Source of the DNA: Mycobacterium sp. HUMS_12744610
GTDB lineage: Bacteria; Actinomycetota; Actinomycetes; Mycobacteriales; Mycobacteriaceae
NCBI RefSeq assembly: GCF_041206865.1
Contig: NZ_JBGEDP010000001.1
Coordinates: forward strand, 2,356,001 to 2,420,000
Length of the DNA stretch: 64,000 bases
Reading direction: 5' to 3'
This document shows positions 9,587 through 20,541 of the stretch, one piece after another (positions within the stretch are counted from its first letter, which is position 1; each line of letters opens with the position of its first letter). The notes below the pieces were generated by a model. It did not search any database and had not been told where the DNA came from. It saw only the letters and a list, made by a program, of their open reading frames with translations. A program made the translations under genes and the position numbers.

Positions 9587-10316
9587 TCACGTCGGCAGCC
9601 CGCTGCCGTCCGACTCGTGGTCGTGCATGAACGCCTCTTGGATGTTCACGCGATAGCGGGCGGCCTCGGCGAGGATGTTGCCGAAAGCCAACGGCAACGC
9701 CAGCACCGGCCGGGGATCGTGACGCTTGAAGATGACCCCGTCGGTACGCAGGAAGCTGCGGAACTGTTGTCCTGTAGCGACGACTTGCGCCACCCGTACA
9801 TCAGCATGCCCGGACCCAGCATCTTGCTGGCGCCGGGCAGCGGCACGATGACCTCGTCGTTGAGGACGAAAAACGCCCTGTCCAAACGCGTTTCCGGGTC
9901 AAACAGCAGAATGCCGCTGGTCGCACGGCCTGGAATCCGTACTTGTTCTCCAGGCGGGCCTCGACATCGAATAGGAATCGAATAGGAGAGGAACGGCGTG
10001 CAGTCGTCGGGGCACAGGTCGGGGCGTTGCTTGACCGTGTTTGCCAGGATCTCTGTCCCCTCGTGGACCGGCACGACTAGGTCCACGCCCTCCTCGCGGA
10101 CGAGGCGCGCCAGTGCCCGCGTCCACTCGACCGGTTCGTACCTCGGCTGCGGTGTGCGGAGTGTCTTCGTGACGTGCGAGGAGTACCGCGTGATGGGAAA
10201 GGGCACCGAGTCCGAGCTCAGCACCGTGTGCTCCGCGGCGCCCATCAGCCGGGCCGGCTGAGTGCCAAAAGCGACCGACCGAACGTGATCAACACGGTTT
10301 TCGCAGTTGCAGCCAT
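9587..10316 (-). pseudogene. Decayed ATP-grasp-like gene and an adjoining unrecognised fragment
   Basis: Reading leftward from an ATG at 10316: MAATAKTVLITFGRS, then after a frame change near 10258 MGAAEHTVLSSDS, FPITRYSS and EEGVDLVVPVHEGTEILA. This is the N-terminal pre-ATP-grasp fold of carboligase-type enzymes. Near 9990 the frame breaks again and unfamiliar sequence follows (FVLNDEVIVPLPGASKML, MYGWRKSSLQ, then in a further frame RTDGVIFKRHDPRPVLALP), ending at 9587. At least three frame changes make this dead sequence; whether it was one gene or two is unclear. Confidence 0.55.
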
Positions 10317-10540
10317 CGCTTTCGGGGAATGCTGCTTCGCTGAATCGTCCGCCGGTGAGCCGGCCCACCGCCGCGTCGCGTCGACGATGCGGCCGGCCCG
10401 GCCGCCCGGTCGTCGCCGGCGAGGGCGAAGCCCCGGCCGGGCACGCCGCGCAGGGGCGCCGAACTTTGTCCCGGAAACGGCGACACGCGCGGGCCGAGGC
10501 GAGCACAATCGTTTCCGCCGCCGGCGGGAGGAGAAACGAC

Positions 10541-10843
10541 ATGAGCGAGGCGATCGCGGCGCGGTTTGCGCCCAGGCGAGTGCTGCGCGGTTGCGCGCCG
10601 GCTGCCCTCGCGGTCGTGCTGGGCCTGCCGGTGAACGGTCTCGCCGCCCCGGCGATCGCCCGGGCCGATCCGCCGGATTGCGCCCCGGGCTGGGTCTGGA
10701 GCCCCAACCTGAACCAGTGCGTGTTCTGGCTGCCGACCGCGAACGGACCCGGTGGGCCGGGCCGCCCCGCAGGGCCGGGGGGACCGGGCGGTCCTGGGGG
10801 CCCCGGCGGTCCCGGGGGCCCGGGTGGTCCCGGCCCCCGCTAG
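10541..10843 (+). CDS. Small secreted protein with collagen-like Gly-Pro tail
   Basis: A 100-residue protein with a strong GGGAGG ribosome-binding site at about 10526. It has a signal peptide (hydrophobic core LAVVLGLPVNGL, cleavage near ARA-DPP), a short globular part with two Cys (DCAPGWVWSPNLNQC) and a C-terminal tail of repeated GGP triplets. Small Pro/Gly-rich secreted proteins with a CxPGWxW motif are common in mycobacteria; their role is unknown. The tail's repetitive DNA makes its length prone to slippage. Confidence 0.7.
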   Translation: MSEAIAARFAPRRVLRGCAPAALAVVLGLPVNGLAAPAIARADPPDCAPGWVWSPNLNQCVFWLPTANGPGGPGRPAGPGGPGGPGGPGGPGGPGGPGPR

Positions 10844-10993
10844 CCCTTGCGCCGGGCGAGACCGAACTGAGCGTGATCGTCGCACAATCGCCGCGCTGCA
10901 CGCAGGGTTGACGCCGTGGGCGGGATTCTGCCGCCCCCAGTCGTTATAGTGGCTAAATAAAAGCTCCGGATCCGACGGTGGGGGAACAGGCGC

Positions 10994-11926
10994 ATGCCAC
11001 GCACAGACAACGACACCTGGAATCTGGCCACCAGCGTGGGCGCGACGGCCACCATGGTCGCGGCGGCACGGGCGATCGCCACCAAGGCCGATCACCCGGT
11101 GATCCAGGATCCGTTCGCCGAACCGCTGGTCCGTGCCGTCGGCGTGGACTTCTTCACGCGCTGGGCCGGGGGCGAACTGGCTGCTGCCGACATCGACGAC
11201 GACGAGTCCACCTGGAAGCTCTCGCATATGCCCGACGCGATGGCCGCCCGGACGCGCTTTTTCGACTCGTTCTTCCAGGAATCGGCGCGGGCCGGCATCC
11301 GCCAGGCCGTGATCCTGGCGTCGGGCCTCGACGCGCGGGCCTACCGTATGGAATGGCCGGCCGACATGACGGTGTTCGAACTCGACCAGCCGCAGGTGAT
11401 CGAGTTCAAGGCCACCACCCTGGCGGGGCTGGGCGCCACACCGCAGGCCGAATTGCGCACGGTGGCAATCGATCTGCGGCAGGACTGGCCCACCGCCCTG
11501 CTGGATGCCGGCCTGGACCGCAGCCGGCCCACGGCCTGGATCGCCGAAGGCCTCTTCGGCTACCTGCCGCCGGCGGCGCAGGACAGGCTGTTGGACGACA
11601 TCACCGCGCTGAGCGCGGACGGCAGCCGGCTGGCCTGCGAGGCGGTGCCGAACATGTCGCAGGTGGACCACGAGCGGGCCCGGGAGATGATGCGCAGGGT
11701 CACCGCCAAGTGGCGCGACCACGGCTTCGACTTCGAGTTCTCCGATCTCGGCTTCGAGGGGGAGCGCTCCGACGTCGCCGCCTACCTGGAGGACCTGGGA
11801 TGGCGGACGGCCGGGGCGCCGATGAGTCAGTTGCTGGCCGACAACGGTCTTGCCGCGATCCCGCAGGGCAACGACTCGGTGTCGCTGGCCGACACCGTCT
11901 ACTACAGCGCCACGCTGAGCAAATGA
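10994..11926 (+). CDS. SAM-dependent methyltransferase, TIGR00027/LCMT-like
   Basis: A 310-residue member of the large mycobacterial family related to leucine carboxyl methyltransferases (Rv0725c/Rv3399 group). Motifs: [12 protein letters not shown] near the N-terminus, the SAM-binding [21 protein letters not shown], and [12 protein letters not shown]. Substrates of the family are not established, though secondary metabolites or small carboxylates are suspected. The gene overlaps the next methyltransferase by four bases (ATGA), indicating translational coupling. Upstream lies an AT-rich stretch near 10945 that could be a promoter. Confidence 0.88.
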   Translation: MPRTDNDTWNLATSVGATATMVAAARAIATKADHPVIQDPFAEPLVRAVGVDFFTRWAGGELAAADIDDDESTWKLSHMPDAMAARTRFFDSFFQESARAGIRQAVILASGLDARAYRMEWPADMTVFELDQPQVIEFKATTLAGLGATPQAELRTVAIDLRQDWPTALLDAGLDRSRPTAWIAEGLFGYLPPAAQDRLLDDITALSADGSRLACEAVPNMSQVDHERAREMMRRVTAKWRDHGFDFEFSDLGFEGERSDVAAYLEDLGWRTAGAPMSQLLADNGLAAIPQGNDSVSLADTVYYSATLSK

Positions 11927-12558
11927 CGTCCGCGCAACGCCGGGGGCTCAACGACGCGGTCACCCGCATGTGGAGCTTCCTCGCCCCGGTCTACGACCTG
12001 CCCTTCCTGCAGCAGTGGGTCTACCGGCCCCCCCACGACGAGGTGATCGCTCAGTTGCGCGCCCATGGCGCGCAAGAGATCGCCGACATCGCTTGTGGTA
12101 CGGGTATTCTCAGTGATCGCATCGAGCGCGAACTGCATCCGGAGCGGATTTTCGGGGTGGACATGTCCGACGGCATGCTGGCCCAGGCCCGCGCCAGGTC
12201 GAGCCGCGTGCGGTGGCTGCGCGGGCCGGCCGAGCAGCTGCCCTTCGACGACGGGGCGCTCGACGCCGTCGTGACGACCTCGGCCTTTCACTTCTTCGAC
12301 CAACCCGCTGCGTTGCGTGAGTTCCATCGTGTGCTGGCGCCCGGCGGACTGGTGGCCGTGGCGGCGCTGAGCACGCGGCAGCCGCTGCTGCAGGTGCCGG
12401 CGGCGAACAGGTGGAAACCACAGCACAACGCGTCGCCGGCCGAGATGCGGACGATGTTCGAGAACGCCGGGTTCACCATCAGCGATCAGCACCGTATCCG
12501 GCGACCGGTATGGATGCGGGTCATCTCCGACCTGATCACCGTCGGCACCAAGAGCTGA
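11923..12558 (+). CDS. Class I methyltransferase, UbiE/type-11
   Basis: A 211-residue methyltransferase with the SAM loop [12 protein letters not shown], acidic [10 protein letters not shown], and post-motifs [12 protein letters not shown] and [12 protein letters not shown]. The start ATG overlaps the stop of the preceding methyltransferase, so the pair is probably made together and may act on the same molecule or pathway. The substrate cannot be told from sequence. Confidence 0.85.
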   Translation: MTSAQRRGLNDAVTRMWSFLAPVYDLPFLQQWVYRPPHDEVIAQLRAHGAQEIADIACGTGILSDRIERELHPERIFGVDMSDGMLAQARARSSRVRWLRGPAEQLPFDDGALDAVVTTSAFHFFDQPAALREFHRVLAPGGLVAVAALSTRQPLLQVPAANRWKPQHNASPAEMRTMFENAGFTISDQHRIRRPVWMRVISDLITVGTKS

Positions 12559-12576
12559 GGCGGCCGGCGCCGTGCG

Positions 12577-12909
12577 TCAGGCGGCGAGCTTGTCCCGCGG
12601 GGCGGGGCGGGAAAGTTGCCCGCCGACAACCACGACACGCGAGGGCCGGTAGCCGTGGATTCGTGGGGCCGGGACCGCCCGTCGGCGTGCCGCACGCTCC
12701 CGGTTGTGCTCTGCCGTCCACCCGACGAAGTCGGCGACGACCCACCCGGCGCCGCACAGCGCCAACGCGACCCCGAACTCGAAAGGCGTCCCGGCGGCGA
12801 GCGCGGCCAGGGCGCAGATGCCCGACAGGGTGGCGGTCGTCAGCGCGCCGGCGTACACGGCCATGCGTGCAGCGTGGCTGTGCATCGGGAGCCCAATGTG
12901 GGTGGCCAT
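12577..12909 (-). CDS. Small two-helix membrane protein
   Basis: A 110-residue protein. I choose the ATG at 12909 because AGGAG lies five bases upstream; the open frame extends further but without a site. Two hydrophobic segments (VYAGALTTATLSGICALAAL and FGVALALCGAGWVVADFVGW) are followed by a basic tail. No family recognised. It is convergent with the methyltransferase pair, 18 bases apart. Confidence 0.6.
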   Translation of the reverse strand: MATHIGLPMHSHAARMAVYAGALTTATLSGICALAALAAGTPFEFGVALALCGAGWVVADFVGWTAEHNRERAARRRAVPAPRIHGYRPSRVVVVGGQLSRPAPRDKLAA

Positions 12910-13386
12910 CGCTTCTCCTGTCCGGTCGAGACTCCGGCTGGCGGAACCCAAACCGTGACCACAATGTTTCGCTACCGAGACCTCGCCGACGAGTGCCACA
13001 GGGCACGGCGATGGCGTGGCGAAGGGCCTCAAACCCGAGGGTCCAAAGTCACCCTGTGAATGCCGTTCGGCTACAGCGCGACCCACACCCCAAAACAACC
13101 GGAACACCGGTTTTCACCCTCCGCTGGTGAATTCCTCGAGAACTCCCCGACACCCCGAACGTCGGATGGGGTGCCTCTGGATTAGCTGCGCCGTGCCCGG
13201 GTGCTGTTCCCGCTGCACCCCGGGGTCTGTCCCGCGGCAAGGCGCAGAATGCTTATCGAGGCATGCGAACGCGCGCGGACCAGGCCGTACCGGGCGCACG
13301 TCGGTGTAGCTGGCGGTCCGCCCGAAAAACCTTTGGCAAGGCTATCTTTGCTGTTCGGCTAGGTTTTCGGCGTATATTGTTCCGCC
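12910..13386. other. Intergenic region upstream of the VIT transporter
   Basis: Some 480 bases with no supported gene. Its right end holds an AT-richer segment (13330-13380) that probably contains the promoter of the VIT gene and the IdeR-like candidate noted separately. Confidence 0.5.
13332..13350 (+). promoter_or_regulatory. Weak IdeR iron-box-like sequence
   Basis: TTTGGCAAGGCTATCTTTG matches the 19-base mycobacterial iron box (TTAGGTTAGGCTAACCTAA) at 12 positions by eye, including the central AGGCTA core. It ends 37 bases before the start of a VIT-family iron/manganese transporter. The match is below what proven boxes usually show; the location is the main argument for it. Confidence 0.3.
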
Positions 13387-14100
13387 GTGCCCGATACGTC
13401 GCACCCCGCAGAGCCCCATGTCGGTTCGGTGTCGTCGAAGCTGAACTGGCTGCGCGCCGGAGTCCTGGGCGCCAACGACGGAATCGTCTCCACGGCCGGC
13501 ATCGTGGTCGGTGTCGCGGCCGCGACGGTGGAACGCGGTCCGATCCTGACGGCCGGGGTCGCCGGGCTGGTGGCGGGGGCGGTGTCGATGGCGCTGGGCG
13601 AATACGTATCGGTCAGCACCCAGCGCGACACCGAGCAGGCGTTGTTGACCAAGGAGCGCCGCGAGCTGCGCGACGACCCGGCCGCCGAATTGGACGAACT
13701 CGCCGCGCTGTACGAGGCCAAGGGGCTGTCGCCGGCGACCGCGCGCACCGTGGCCGAGGAGCTCACCGACCACAATCCGCTCGTCGCCCACGCCGAGGTC
13801 GAATTGGGTATCGATCCCGACGAGCTGACCAACCCGTGGCACGCGGCGTCGTCCTCGGCGCTGTCGTTCGCGGTCGGCGCCACGCTGCCGCTGGTCGCCA
13901 TCCTGGCGCCGCCGATCGCGTGGAGAATCCCCGTGACCGTCGTCGCGGTGCTGCTGGCCCTGCTGATGACGGGGGTTGTCTCGGCCGGGCTGGGCGGTGC
14001 CCCGAAGGGACGGGCGGTGCTGCGCAACGTCGTCGGCGGCGGCCTGGCGTTGGCCACCACGTACGTGATCGGTCATCTGGTAGGCGCCGCGATCACCTGA
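13387..14100 (+). CDS. VIT1/CCC1-family Fe2+/Mn2+ transporter
   Basis: A 237-residue membrane protein of the vacuolar iron transporter family. The first helix carries the diagnostic GANDGIVSTAG, the second the MALGEYVSVSTQRD stretch, followed by an acidic cytoplasmic region (ELDELAALYEAKGLS) that binds metal, and three more helices. In bacteria these proteins move Fe2+ or Mn2+ out of the cytoplasm and protect against overload. The start is GTG. Confidence 0.9.
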   Translation: MPDTSHPAEPHVGSVSSKLNWLRAGVLGANDGIVSTAGIVVGVAAATVERGPILTAGVAGLVAGAVSMALGEYVSVSTQRDTEQALLTKERRELRDDPAAELDELAALYEAKGLSPATARTVAEELTDHNPLVAHAEVELGIDPDELTNPWHAASSSALSFAVGATLPLVAILAPPIAWRIPVTVVAVLLALLMTGVVSAGLGGAPKGRAVLRNVVGGGLALATTYVIGHLVGAAIT

Positions 14101-14221
14101 CGCCGCTGAAAGCGTCCGATATCGTTGTGTCATAGCGGGTTTGGCGCTGAGCGGTGCCGCGGCCGCCGGACTGGAAGCGGAACTGTAATATCGACAGTTG
14201 CCGCTTACCGAGGAGGAGCCC

Positions 14222-14263
14222 GTGAACGTGCCGCTGCCGCTGACGCGAAGGGTCGCGCGGTGA
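14222..14263 (+). CDS. Possible 13-codon leader peptide coupled to the thioesterase
   Basis: A strong GAGGAGGAG site (about 14210-14219) sits directly before a GTG at 14222, which opens a frame of 13 codons (VNVPLPLTRRVAR). Its TGA at 14261-14263 overlaps the GTG start of the thioesterase at 14260. The thioesterase start has no comparable site of its own, so ribosomes may enter here and re-initiate. Alternatively the region hides a frameshift in the thioesterase N-terminus. Confidence 0.35.
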   Translation: MNVPLPLTRRVAR

Positions 14264-15096
14264 CCGAATCGAAGACCGCGCCGGACGATGTCGACTCGCC
14301 GGAGTCGGCGCCGTACTTCTTCCGCGACGGAAACCTCTACCTCCCAACCAGAATGGCCCGCGGCGGCTGGGGGCCGTCGATCAGCGGGCACGTCGTCGGC
14401 GCCCTGTTGGGCTGGGCCGCGGAACGCGCGGTCGACGACGCCCATCTGCAACCCGCCCGGCTGACCGTCGACCTGCCCCGGCCCACCGCGCTGGAACCGC
14501 TCGAGGTGCACACCCGTGTCCACCACGACCGCAAGCGGCTGCGGCTCGTCGAGGCCGTTCTCATCCAGGACGGCTCCCCGGTGGCGCGGGGGAGTGCGCT
14601 GTTCCTGCGGCGCGGCCCGCAACCCGACGGCGACGTGTGGTCCCAGCCAGTGCAGATGCCGCCGGTCCCGCTCGGGACGGATGGCGCACCGTCGACGCTG
14701 TTCATGCGCACCTACGGCTGGGGTTCGGAGGTGCAGAACCCCGACCCGGACTGGCCCCGCGAGCCGGGGCGGAAATACACCTGGCTACACGAAACGCGGT
14801 CGTTGATCGACGGCGAACCGCTCACGGCGTTCACCCGCGCGGCCATGGCCGGCGACATCACCGCCTCGCTCGCCAACTGGGGCACGAGCGGACTGCAGTT
14901 CATCAACGCCGACTACACCGTCATCCTCAGCCGCCTGCCCGAAGGGCCCCACCTCGGGCTGGCCTCGCTGACCCATTCCAGCCACCAGGGCGTGGCCACC
15001 GGCTCGGCTGTCCTGGTCGACCCGCACGGCCCGATCGGCAGCGCCGTCTCGGTCGCGATCGCACACTCCGGATTTCGGCCCCCGCCGGCGGTATGA
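14260..15096 (+). CDS. Acyl-CoA thioesterase, TesB/4HBT_3-like
   Basis: A 278-residue double-hotdog thioesterase-like protein: the first hotdog contains LPTRMARGGWGPSISGHVVGALLGWAAER, and the second ends with ADYTVILSRLPEGPHLGLAS and GVATGSAVLVD. It would hydrolyse or bind acyl-CoA. It overlaps the acyl-CoA synthetase by four bases, so activation and release of an acyl group are encoded together. I use the GTG at 14260; the open frame extends to 14125 without recognisable sequence. Confidence 0.8.
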   Translation: MTESKTAPDDVDSPESAPYFFRDGNLYLPTRMARGGWGPSISGHVVGALLGWAAERAVDDAHLQPARLTVDLPRPTALEPLEVHTRVHHDRKRLRLVEAVLIQDGSPVARGSALFLRRGPQPDGDVWSQPVQMPPVPLGTDGAPSTLFMRTYGWGSEVQNPDPDWPREPGRKYTWLHETRSLIDGEPLTAFTRAAMAGDITASLANWGTSGLQFINADYTVILSRLPEGPHLGLASLTHSSHQGVATGSAVLVDPHGPIGSAVSVAIAHSGFRPPPAV

Positions 15097-16637
15097 GCAC
15101 GTTCTGGGCGTTGATCGCCGACGCGGCACGGCGCGCATCGGACCGCCCGCTGCTCGCCGACGAGCACGGTCGCAGCCTCACCGCCCGCCGCCTGCACGAC
15201 GCCGCCTGCTCGACGGCCGCCGCGCTCGCCCGCCGCGGGATCGGCCCGGGCACCGTGGTGTCCTGGCAGCTGCCCACCACGCTGGAGACCATGGTGGTCA
15301 TGGCCGCGCTGGCCCGGCTCGGGGCGGTGCAGAACCCGATCATCCCGATCCTGCGCGAACGTGAGGTCGGCTTCATCACCGGCCAGGTGGGGACCGAAGT
15401 GCTTGTCGTACCCGAGGTTTGGCGCGGATTCCAGCACGGTGAGATGGCGCGTGCGCTGGCGCGGGAACAGGGGTTCGACGTCGTCACCGTCGAGTTGTCC
15501 GCACCGCCGGCGGCCGATGAGCTGCGCCTGCCGCGGGCCGGCGCCGAGGCACTGGCACCGCCGCCGGAAGCCAGCGACGACACCCGCTGGATCTACTACT
15601 CGTCGGGAACCACCGCAGCCCCCAAAGGGATTCGGCACACCGACGCCTCGGTGATCGCCGGCTCGGCGGGCGTGGTGGGCATGGTGGGCGCCGGCAGCGG
15701 CGACGTGGACCCGATCGCCTTCCCGGTCGCGCACATCGGCGGCGCCGCGATGCTGGCCGCCGCCCTGTCGACCGGGATGCGGTTGGCGCTGTTCGAGGCG
15801 TTCGATCCGGCCACGACACCCCTGGCCGTCGCGGCGCACAACCCGACGTTCCTGGGCACCGCCACCCCGTTTTTCGTGGCGTTTCTGCAGGCCCAGGAGG
15901 CGAACGCCGACCGGCCGCTGTTCCCGTCGCTGCGCGGCTGTCTGGCCGGCGGTGCGCCCATCACCGCCGAGCTGGGGCGCCGGGTCCGCGAGACGTTCGG
16001 CGTGGCCGGCGTCGCCAACGCCTGGGGGATGACCGAGTTCCCCTGCGCGACCTCACCGTCGCTGACCGCCGCGCCGGAGGTGCTCGACCACACCGTCGGC
16101 CCGCCGGTACCGGGCGTCAGCGTCCGCGTCGTCGACAGCGGCGGCACCGAACTGCCCGCCGGAGGAGAGGGGGAGCTGCGGCTCAAGGGACCCCAATGCT
16201 TCCTCGGCTACGTCGACCCCGCCCTGGACGCCGACGCCTTCGACCGGCGGGGCTGGCTGCGCACCGGCGACCTCGGACTCGTCGACGCCGACGGCAACGT
16301 GCGGGTGACGGGGCGCATCAAGGACGCGATCATCCGCAACGCGGAGAACATCTCGGCCCTCGAGGTCGAGAATGCGCTGGCCACCCACCCCGCGGTCGCC
16401 GACGTCGCCGTGATCGGGGTGCCCGACCCGCGCACCGGGGAGCGGGTGTGCGCCGTGGTGGTGCCCGCGCCGGGCCCCCCGTCGATCCCGGTGACGCTGG
16501 AGGGCCTGGTGGAGCACTGCCGCGCGCACGGGCTGAGCCGCTACAAGCGCCCGGAACGGGTCGTCATCGTCGACCACCTGCCGCGCAACCAATTCGGGAA
16601 GGTCGTCAAGAAGGAGCTGCGCGAGGCGTTCGGCTGA
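15093..16637 (+). CDS. Acyl-CoA synthetase / AMP-dependent ligase (FadD-like)
   Basis: A 514-residue ANL-superfamily ligase with the P-loop YYSSGTTAAPKG, the A5 motif NAWGMTEFP, hinge motif RTGDLGLVDADG and GRIKDAIIRNAENIS, and catalytic Lys in FGKVVKKELRE at the C-terminus. It activates a carboxylate with ATP and transfers it to CoA. The ATG overlaps the thioesterase stop. A medium- or short-chain acid or a steroid-derived acid is likely, but specificity is not readable. Confidence 0.9.
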   Translation: MSTFWALIADAARRASDRPLLADEHGRSLTARRLHDAACSTAAALARRGIGPGTVVSWQLPTTLETMVVMAALARLGAVQNPIIPILREREVGFITGQVGTEVLVVPEVWRGFQHGEMARALAREQGFDVVTVELSAPPAADELRLPRAGAEALAPPPEASDDTRWIYYSSGTTAAPKGIRHTDASVIAGSAGVVGMVGAGSGDVDPIAFPVAHIGGAAMLAAALSTGMRLALFEAFDPATTPLAVAAHNPTFLGTATPFFVAFLQAQEANADRPLFPSLRGCLAGGAPITAELGRRVRETFGVAGVANAWGMTEFPCATSPSLTAAPEVLDHTVGPPVPGVSVRVVDSGGTELPAGGEGELRLKGPQCFLGYVDPALDADAFDRRGWLRTGDLGLVDADGNVRVTGRIKDAIIRNAENISALEVENALATHPAVADVAVIGVPDPRTGERVCAVVVPAPGPPSIPVTLEGLVEHCRAHGLSRYKRPERVVIVDHLPRNQFGKVVKKELREAFG

Positions 16638-16647
16638 GGACGGGCTG

Positions 16648-17265
16648 CTACAAGCCCTTCGGCGCGTCGCGCACCGCCTGCACCGCCGCCGCGTCGCCGT
16701 CGAACTCCACCCGGGCGGCACGGCCGACGGCGAACAGCAGCAGCTCCTCGGGCAACCCGGTCACCGTGACCGCGGGACCTTGCCCGGCGGTCAGCACCGT
16801 TTTGCCTTCCGAGGTGCGCAACGCGACCCGGGCGGGGAGCTTGGCGAGCGTGAGGCGGGCCATCAGCGGCAGCGTGCGGCGCAGCGCGGCCACCAGGTTC
16901 TGTTCGAGCACGCGCGGCGCCCAGTCCGGCTGCGCGCGGCGCACGTCCTCGTGGTGGATGAACATCTCGGCGACGTTGGCCACCGGGTCGAGCAGCTTGA
17001 ACGGCGAGTACAGCGGCGGGCCGGACGCCACCTTGTCCAGCAGCTCCGCCCAGTCCCGCCCGGCCACCTCGTCCTGCACCTTGGCGGTGTGCGAGGCGAA
17101 GAACGGGATCAGGATTCCCGGCGCGGCGTCGGGGCGGTACTCGCGGATGACCAGATGGGCCGCCAGGTCCCGCGTCTTCCAGCCCTCGCACAGGGTGGGC
17201 GCATCGGGCCCCACGTCGCGCAGGGTGTCGACGAGGGCGGCACGTTCGCGTCGAGCTACGGACAC
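16648..17265 (-). CDS. TIGR03085-family (DinB/maleylpyruvate-isomerase-like) protein
   Basis: A 205-residue protein with the N-terminal RRERAALVDTLRDVGPDAPTLCEGW pattern of the mycothiol-dependent maleylpyruvate isomerase N-domain and an AAHLVIRE helix. Later EMFIHHEDVRRAQ provides a His-rich metal site like that of the DinB four-helix bundle. The family is actinobacterial; no reaction is proved. It is convergent with the acyl-CoA synthetase and divergent from htpG. Confidence 0.8.
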   Translation of the reverse strand: MSVARRERAALVDTLRDVGPDAPTLCEGWKTRDLAAHLVIREYRPDAAPGILIPFFASHTAKVQDEVAGRDWAELLDKVASGPPLYSPFKLLDPVANVAEMFIHHEDVRRAQPDWAPRVLEQNLVAALRRTLPLMARLTLAKLPARVALRTSEGKTVLTAGQGPAVTVTGLPEELLLFAVGRAARVEFDGDAAAVQAVRDAPKGL

Positions 17266-17404
17266 CGGTTCTCCTTCGGTAGGGCCGCGCCTGATCGGCG
17301 TCGATGACTCACGACAGTAGTCCTGTCAGCGCTGAGCGAACCCCCCGGCACGAGCGCTGCGCGCCTCGCTAAGTTTGAGGCGTCATGTCGTCGAACGGAG
17401 TCTC

Positions 17405-19342
<1,938 letters not shown>

Positions 19343-19411
19343 CACGCGCATCTCACGGGCCGACGGACATCGGTGTGATTGAAATCCGGTCGCCGGGGAT
19401 AAGCTCATCGC

Positions 19412-19627
19412 ATGGCCGCGTTTCGCGTCATCGATCCGCACGGCACGGTCGTTGCGACCAGGAACTTCGCCGGTGCCGAACGCGCGCACGCGTGGTTTTT
19501 GGGCCTCGTCGCGGGCCGTTCCGAGCTGGGCTGGCGCATGGAGGTCGACGACGACGGGCGCTGGGCGTTCTTCGATGACACCCAAGGTTTTACCGCGCCG
19601 GTGAGCCGCCATCCGCGATCGGGCTGA
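19412..19627 (+). CDS. Small hypothetical protein
   Basis: A 71-residue protein, AAFRVIDPHGTVVATRNFAGAERAHAW near the start and WRMEVDDDGRWAFFDDTQG later, that reads like a compact alpha/beta domain. Codon use is normal for the window, supporting a real gene. No family recognised. It lies 69 bases after htpG on the same strand. Confidence 0.55.
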   Translation: MAAFRVIDPHGTVVATRNFAGAERAHAWFLGLVAGRSELGWRMEVDDDGRWAFFDDTQGFTAPVSRHPRSG

Positions 19628-19709
19628 CGGGGGACTGCCCCGATTTGGTGCTGATCACGCTCGGCAGTAGTGTGGCCCACGGCTCAACGAAGACCGAGAA
19701 AGAATTCGC

Positions 19710-19985
19710 ATGCAGACCCACACGCTTTCGCGCCGCTCGTCCGCGGATTCCCTGCGCCGTTCCCACTGCCGCCGGCCCCGGCGCCCGGCCCCCGTGGCGG
19801 TCATCGGCCAGTGCTTCGACATCGAGGTCGAGCGCCAGGCCGGCGGATGGCTGATCCGCATCCCCGAAATCGGCGCCGTCACCCACTCCAGCCGCCGCGC
19901 CGACGTGGAATTCGCCGCGCGGGAATGCATCACGGTGCGCACCGGAATCCCCCTGGGCTACATCGCGGTCCGCATCCGCGACTGA
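19710..19985 (+). CDS. HicB-like small protein
   Basis: A 91-residue protein with a basic Arg-rich N-terminus, followed by FDIEVERQAGGWLIRIPEIG and a helix (RRADVEFAARECITVRTG). This beta-beta-beta-alpha order and the strand pattern resemble the partial RNase-H fold of HicB antitoxins. No HicA toxin gene and no DNA-binding extension are present, so an antitoxin role is unproven. Relatives occur as solo genes in mycobacteria. Confidence 0.6.
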   Translation: MQTHTLSRRSSADSLRRSHCRRPRRPAPVAVIGQCFDIEVERQAGGWLIRIPEIGAVTHSSRRADVEFAARECITVRTGIPLGYIAVRIRD

Positions 19986-20148
19986 ATTCTGCCGGCGCTG
20001 CCGCAGCTTGGCGCGGCAATTCGCCAGAATTCGCGCCGGCGGCGTGCACTAATTCCTCGTTCCTCGCGGGTTTTGCTGTTCTTCATATTCGTGCCGCTTC
20101 GAGCCCGCACACTGACGGCATTGTCGTCTGAGGAAGGGATCGCATCGA

Positions 20149-20496
20149 ATGCCCTCGTTTCGCTGGCTGGCCGCACTGGCCGTCCCCGTCGTCGTCTCCG
20201 CCGCCCTGGTCGCCGGCGCCGCGACCGCGACCGCCGACGCCGCCGATGACACCTACCTCGCCCAACTGCATGCCGCCGGCTTCACCTGGCCGCCGGACCA
20301 CGCGGGTGCGCTGACCGCGATGGGGCGCCTCGTCTGCGACGACCTCGCGTGGGGATGGACCTATGACCACATTGCCCAGGACATCCACGCCAACCTGGAC
20401 CAGAGAAACGTCACGGTCGGGGACGCCCACACGATGGTGAGCCTCGCGCATTCGACCTATTGCCCCAACCAGAGGTGCTCGACCGAGCAATGCTGA
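20149..20496 (+). CDS. DUF732 secreted protein
   Basis: A 115-residue secreted protein with signal peptide (WLAALAVPVVVSAALVAG, cleavage near ATA-DAA). The mature domain has DDTYLAQLHAAGF, a central Cys (GRLVCDDL), GWTYDHIAQDI and a C-terminal HSTYCPNQRCSTEQC. It belongs to the DUF732 family but is divergent from the two copies near 7-8 kb. It converges on the ptx operon with a 45-base gap. Confidence 0.8.
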   Translation: MPSFRWLAALAVPVVVSAALVAGAATATADAADDTYLAQLHAAGFTWPPDHAGALTAMGRLVCDDLAWGWTYDHIAQDIHANLDQRNVTVGDAHTMVSLAHSTYCPNQRCSTEQC

Positions 20497-20541
20497 GCGC
20501 CGATTCGACACCCGCCATGCGGGTTTGACGGAGGCCGGCGA

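Noticed and set aside
10978..11922. N-terminal extension of the second methyltransferase through the first
   Set aside because: That frame over the first gene is Arg-rich shadow sequence; the real start is the ATG overlapping the first gene's stop.
19710..19985. A HicAB toxin-antitoxin pair
   Set aside because: Only a HicB-like fold is seen; no HicA-like gene lies on either side.
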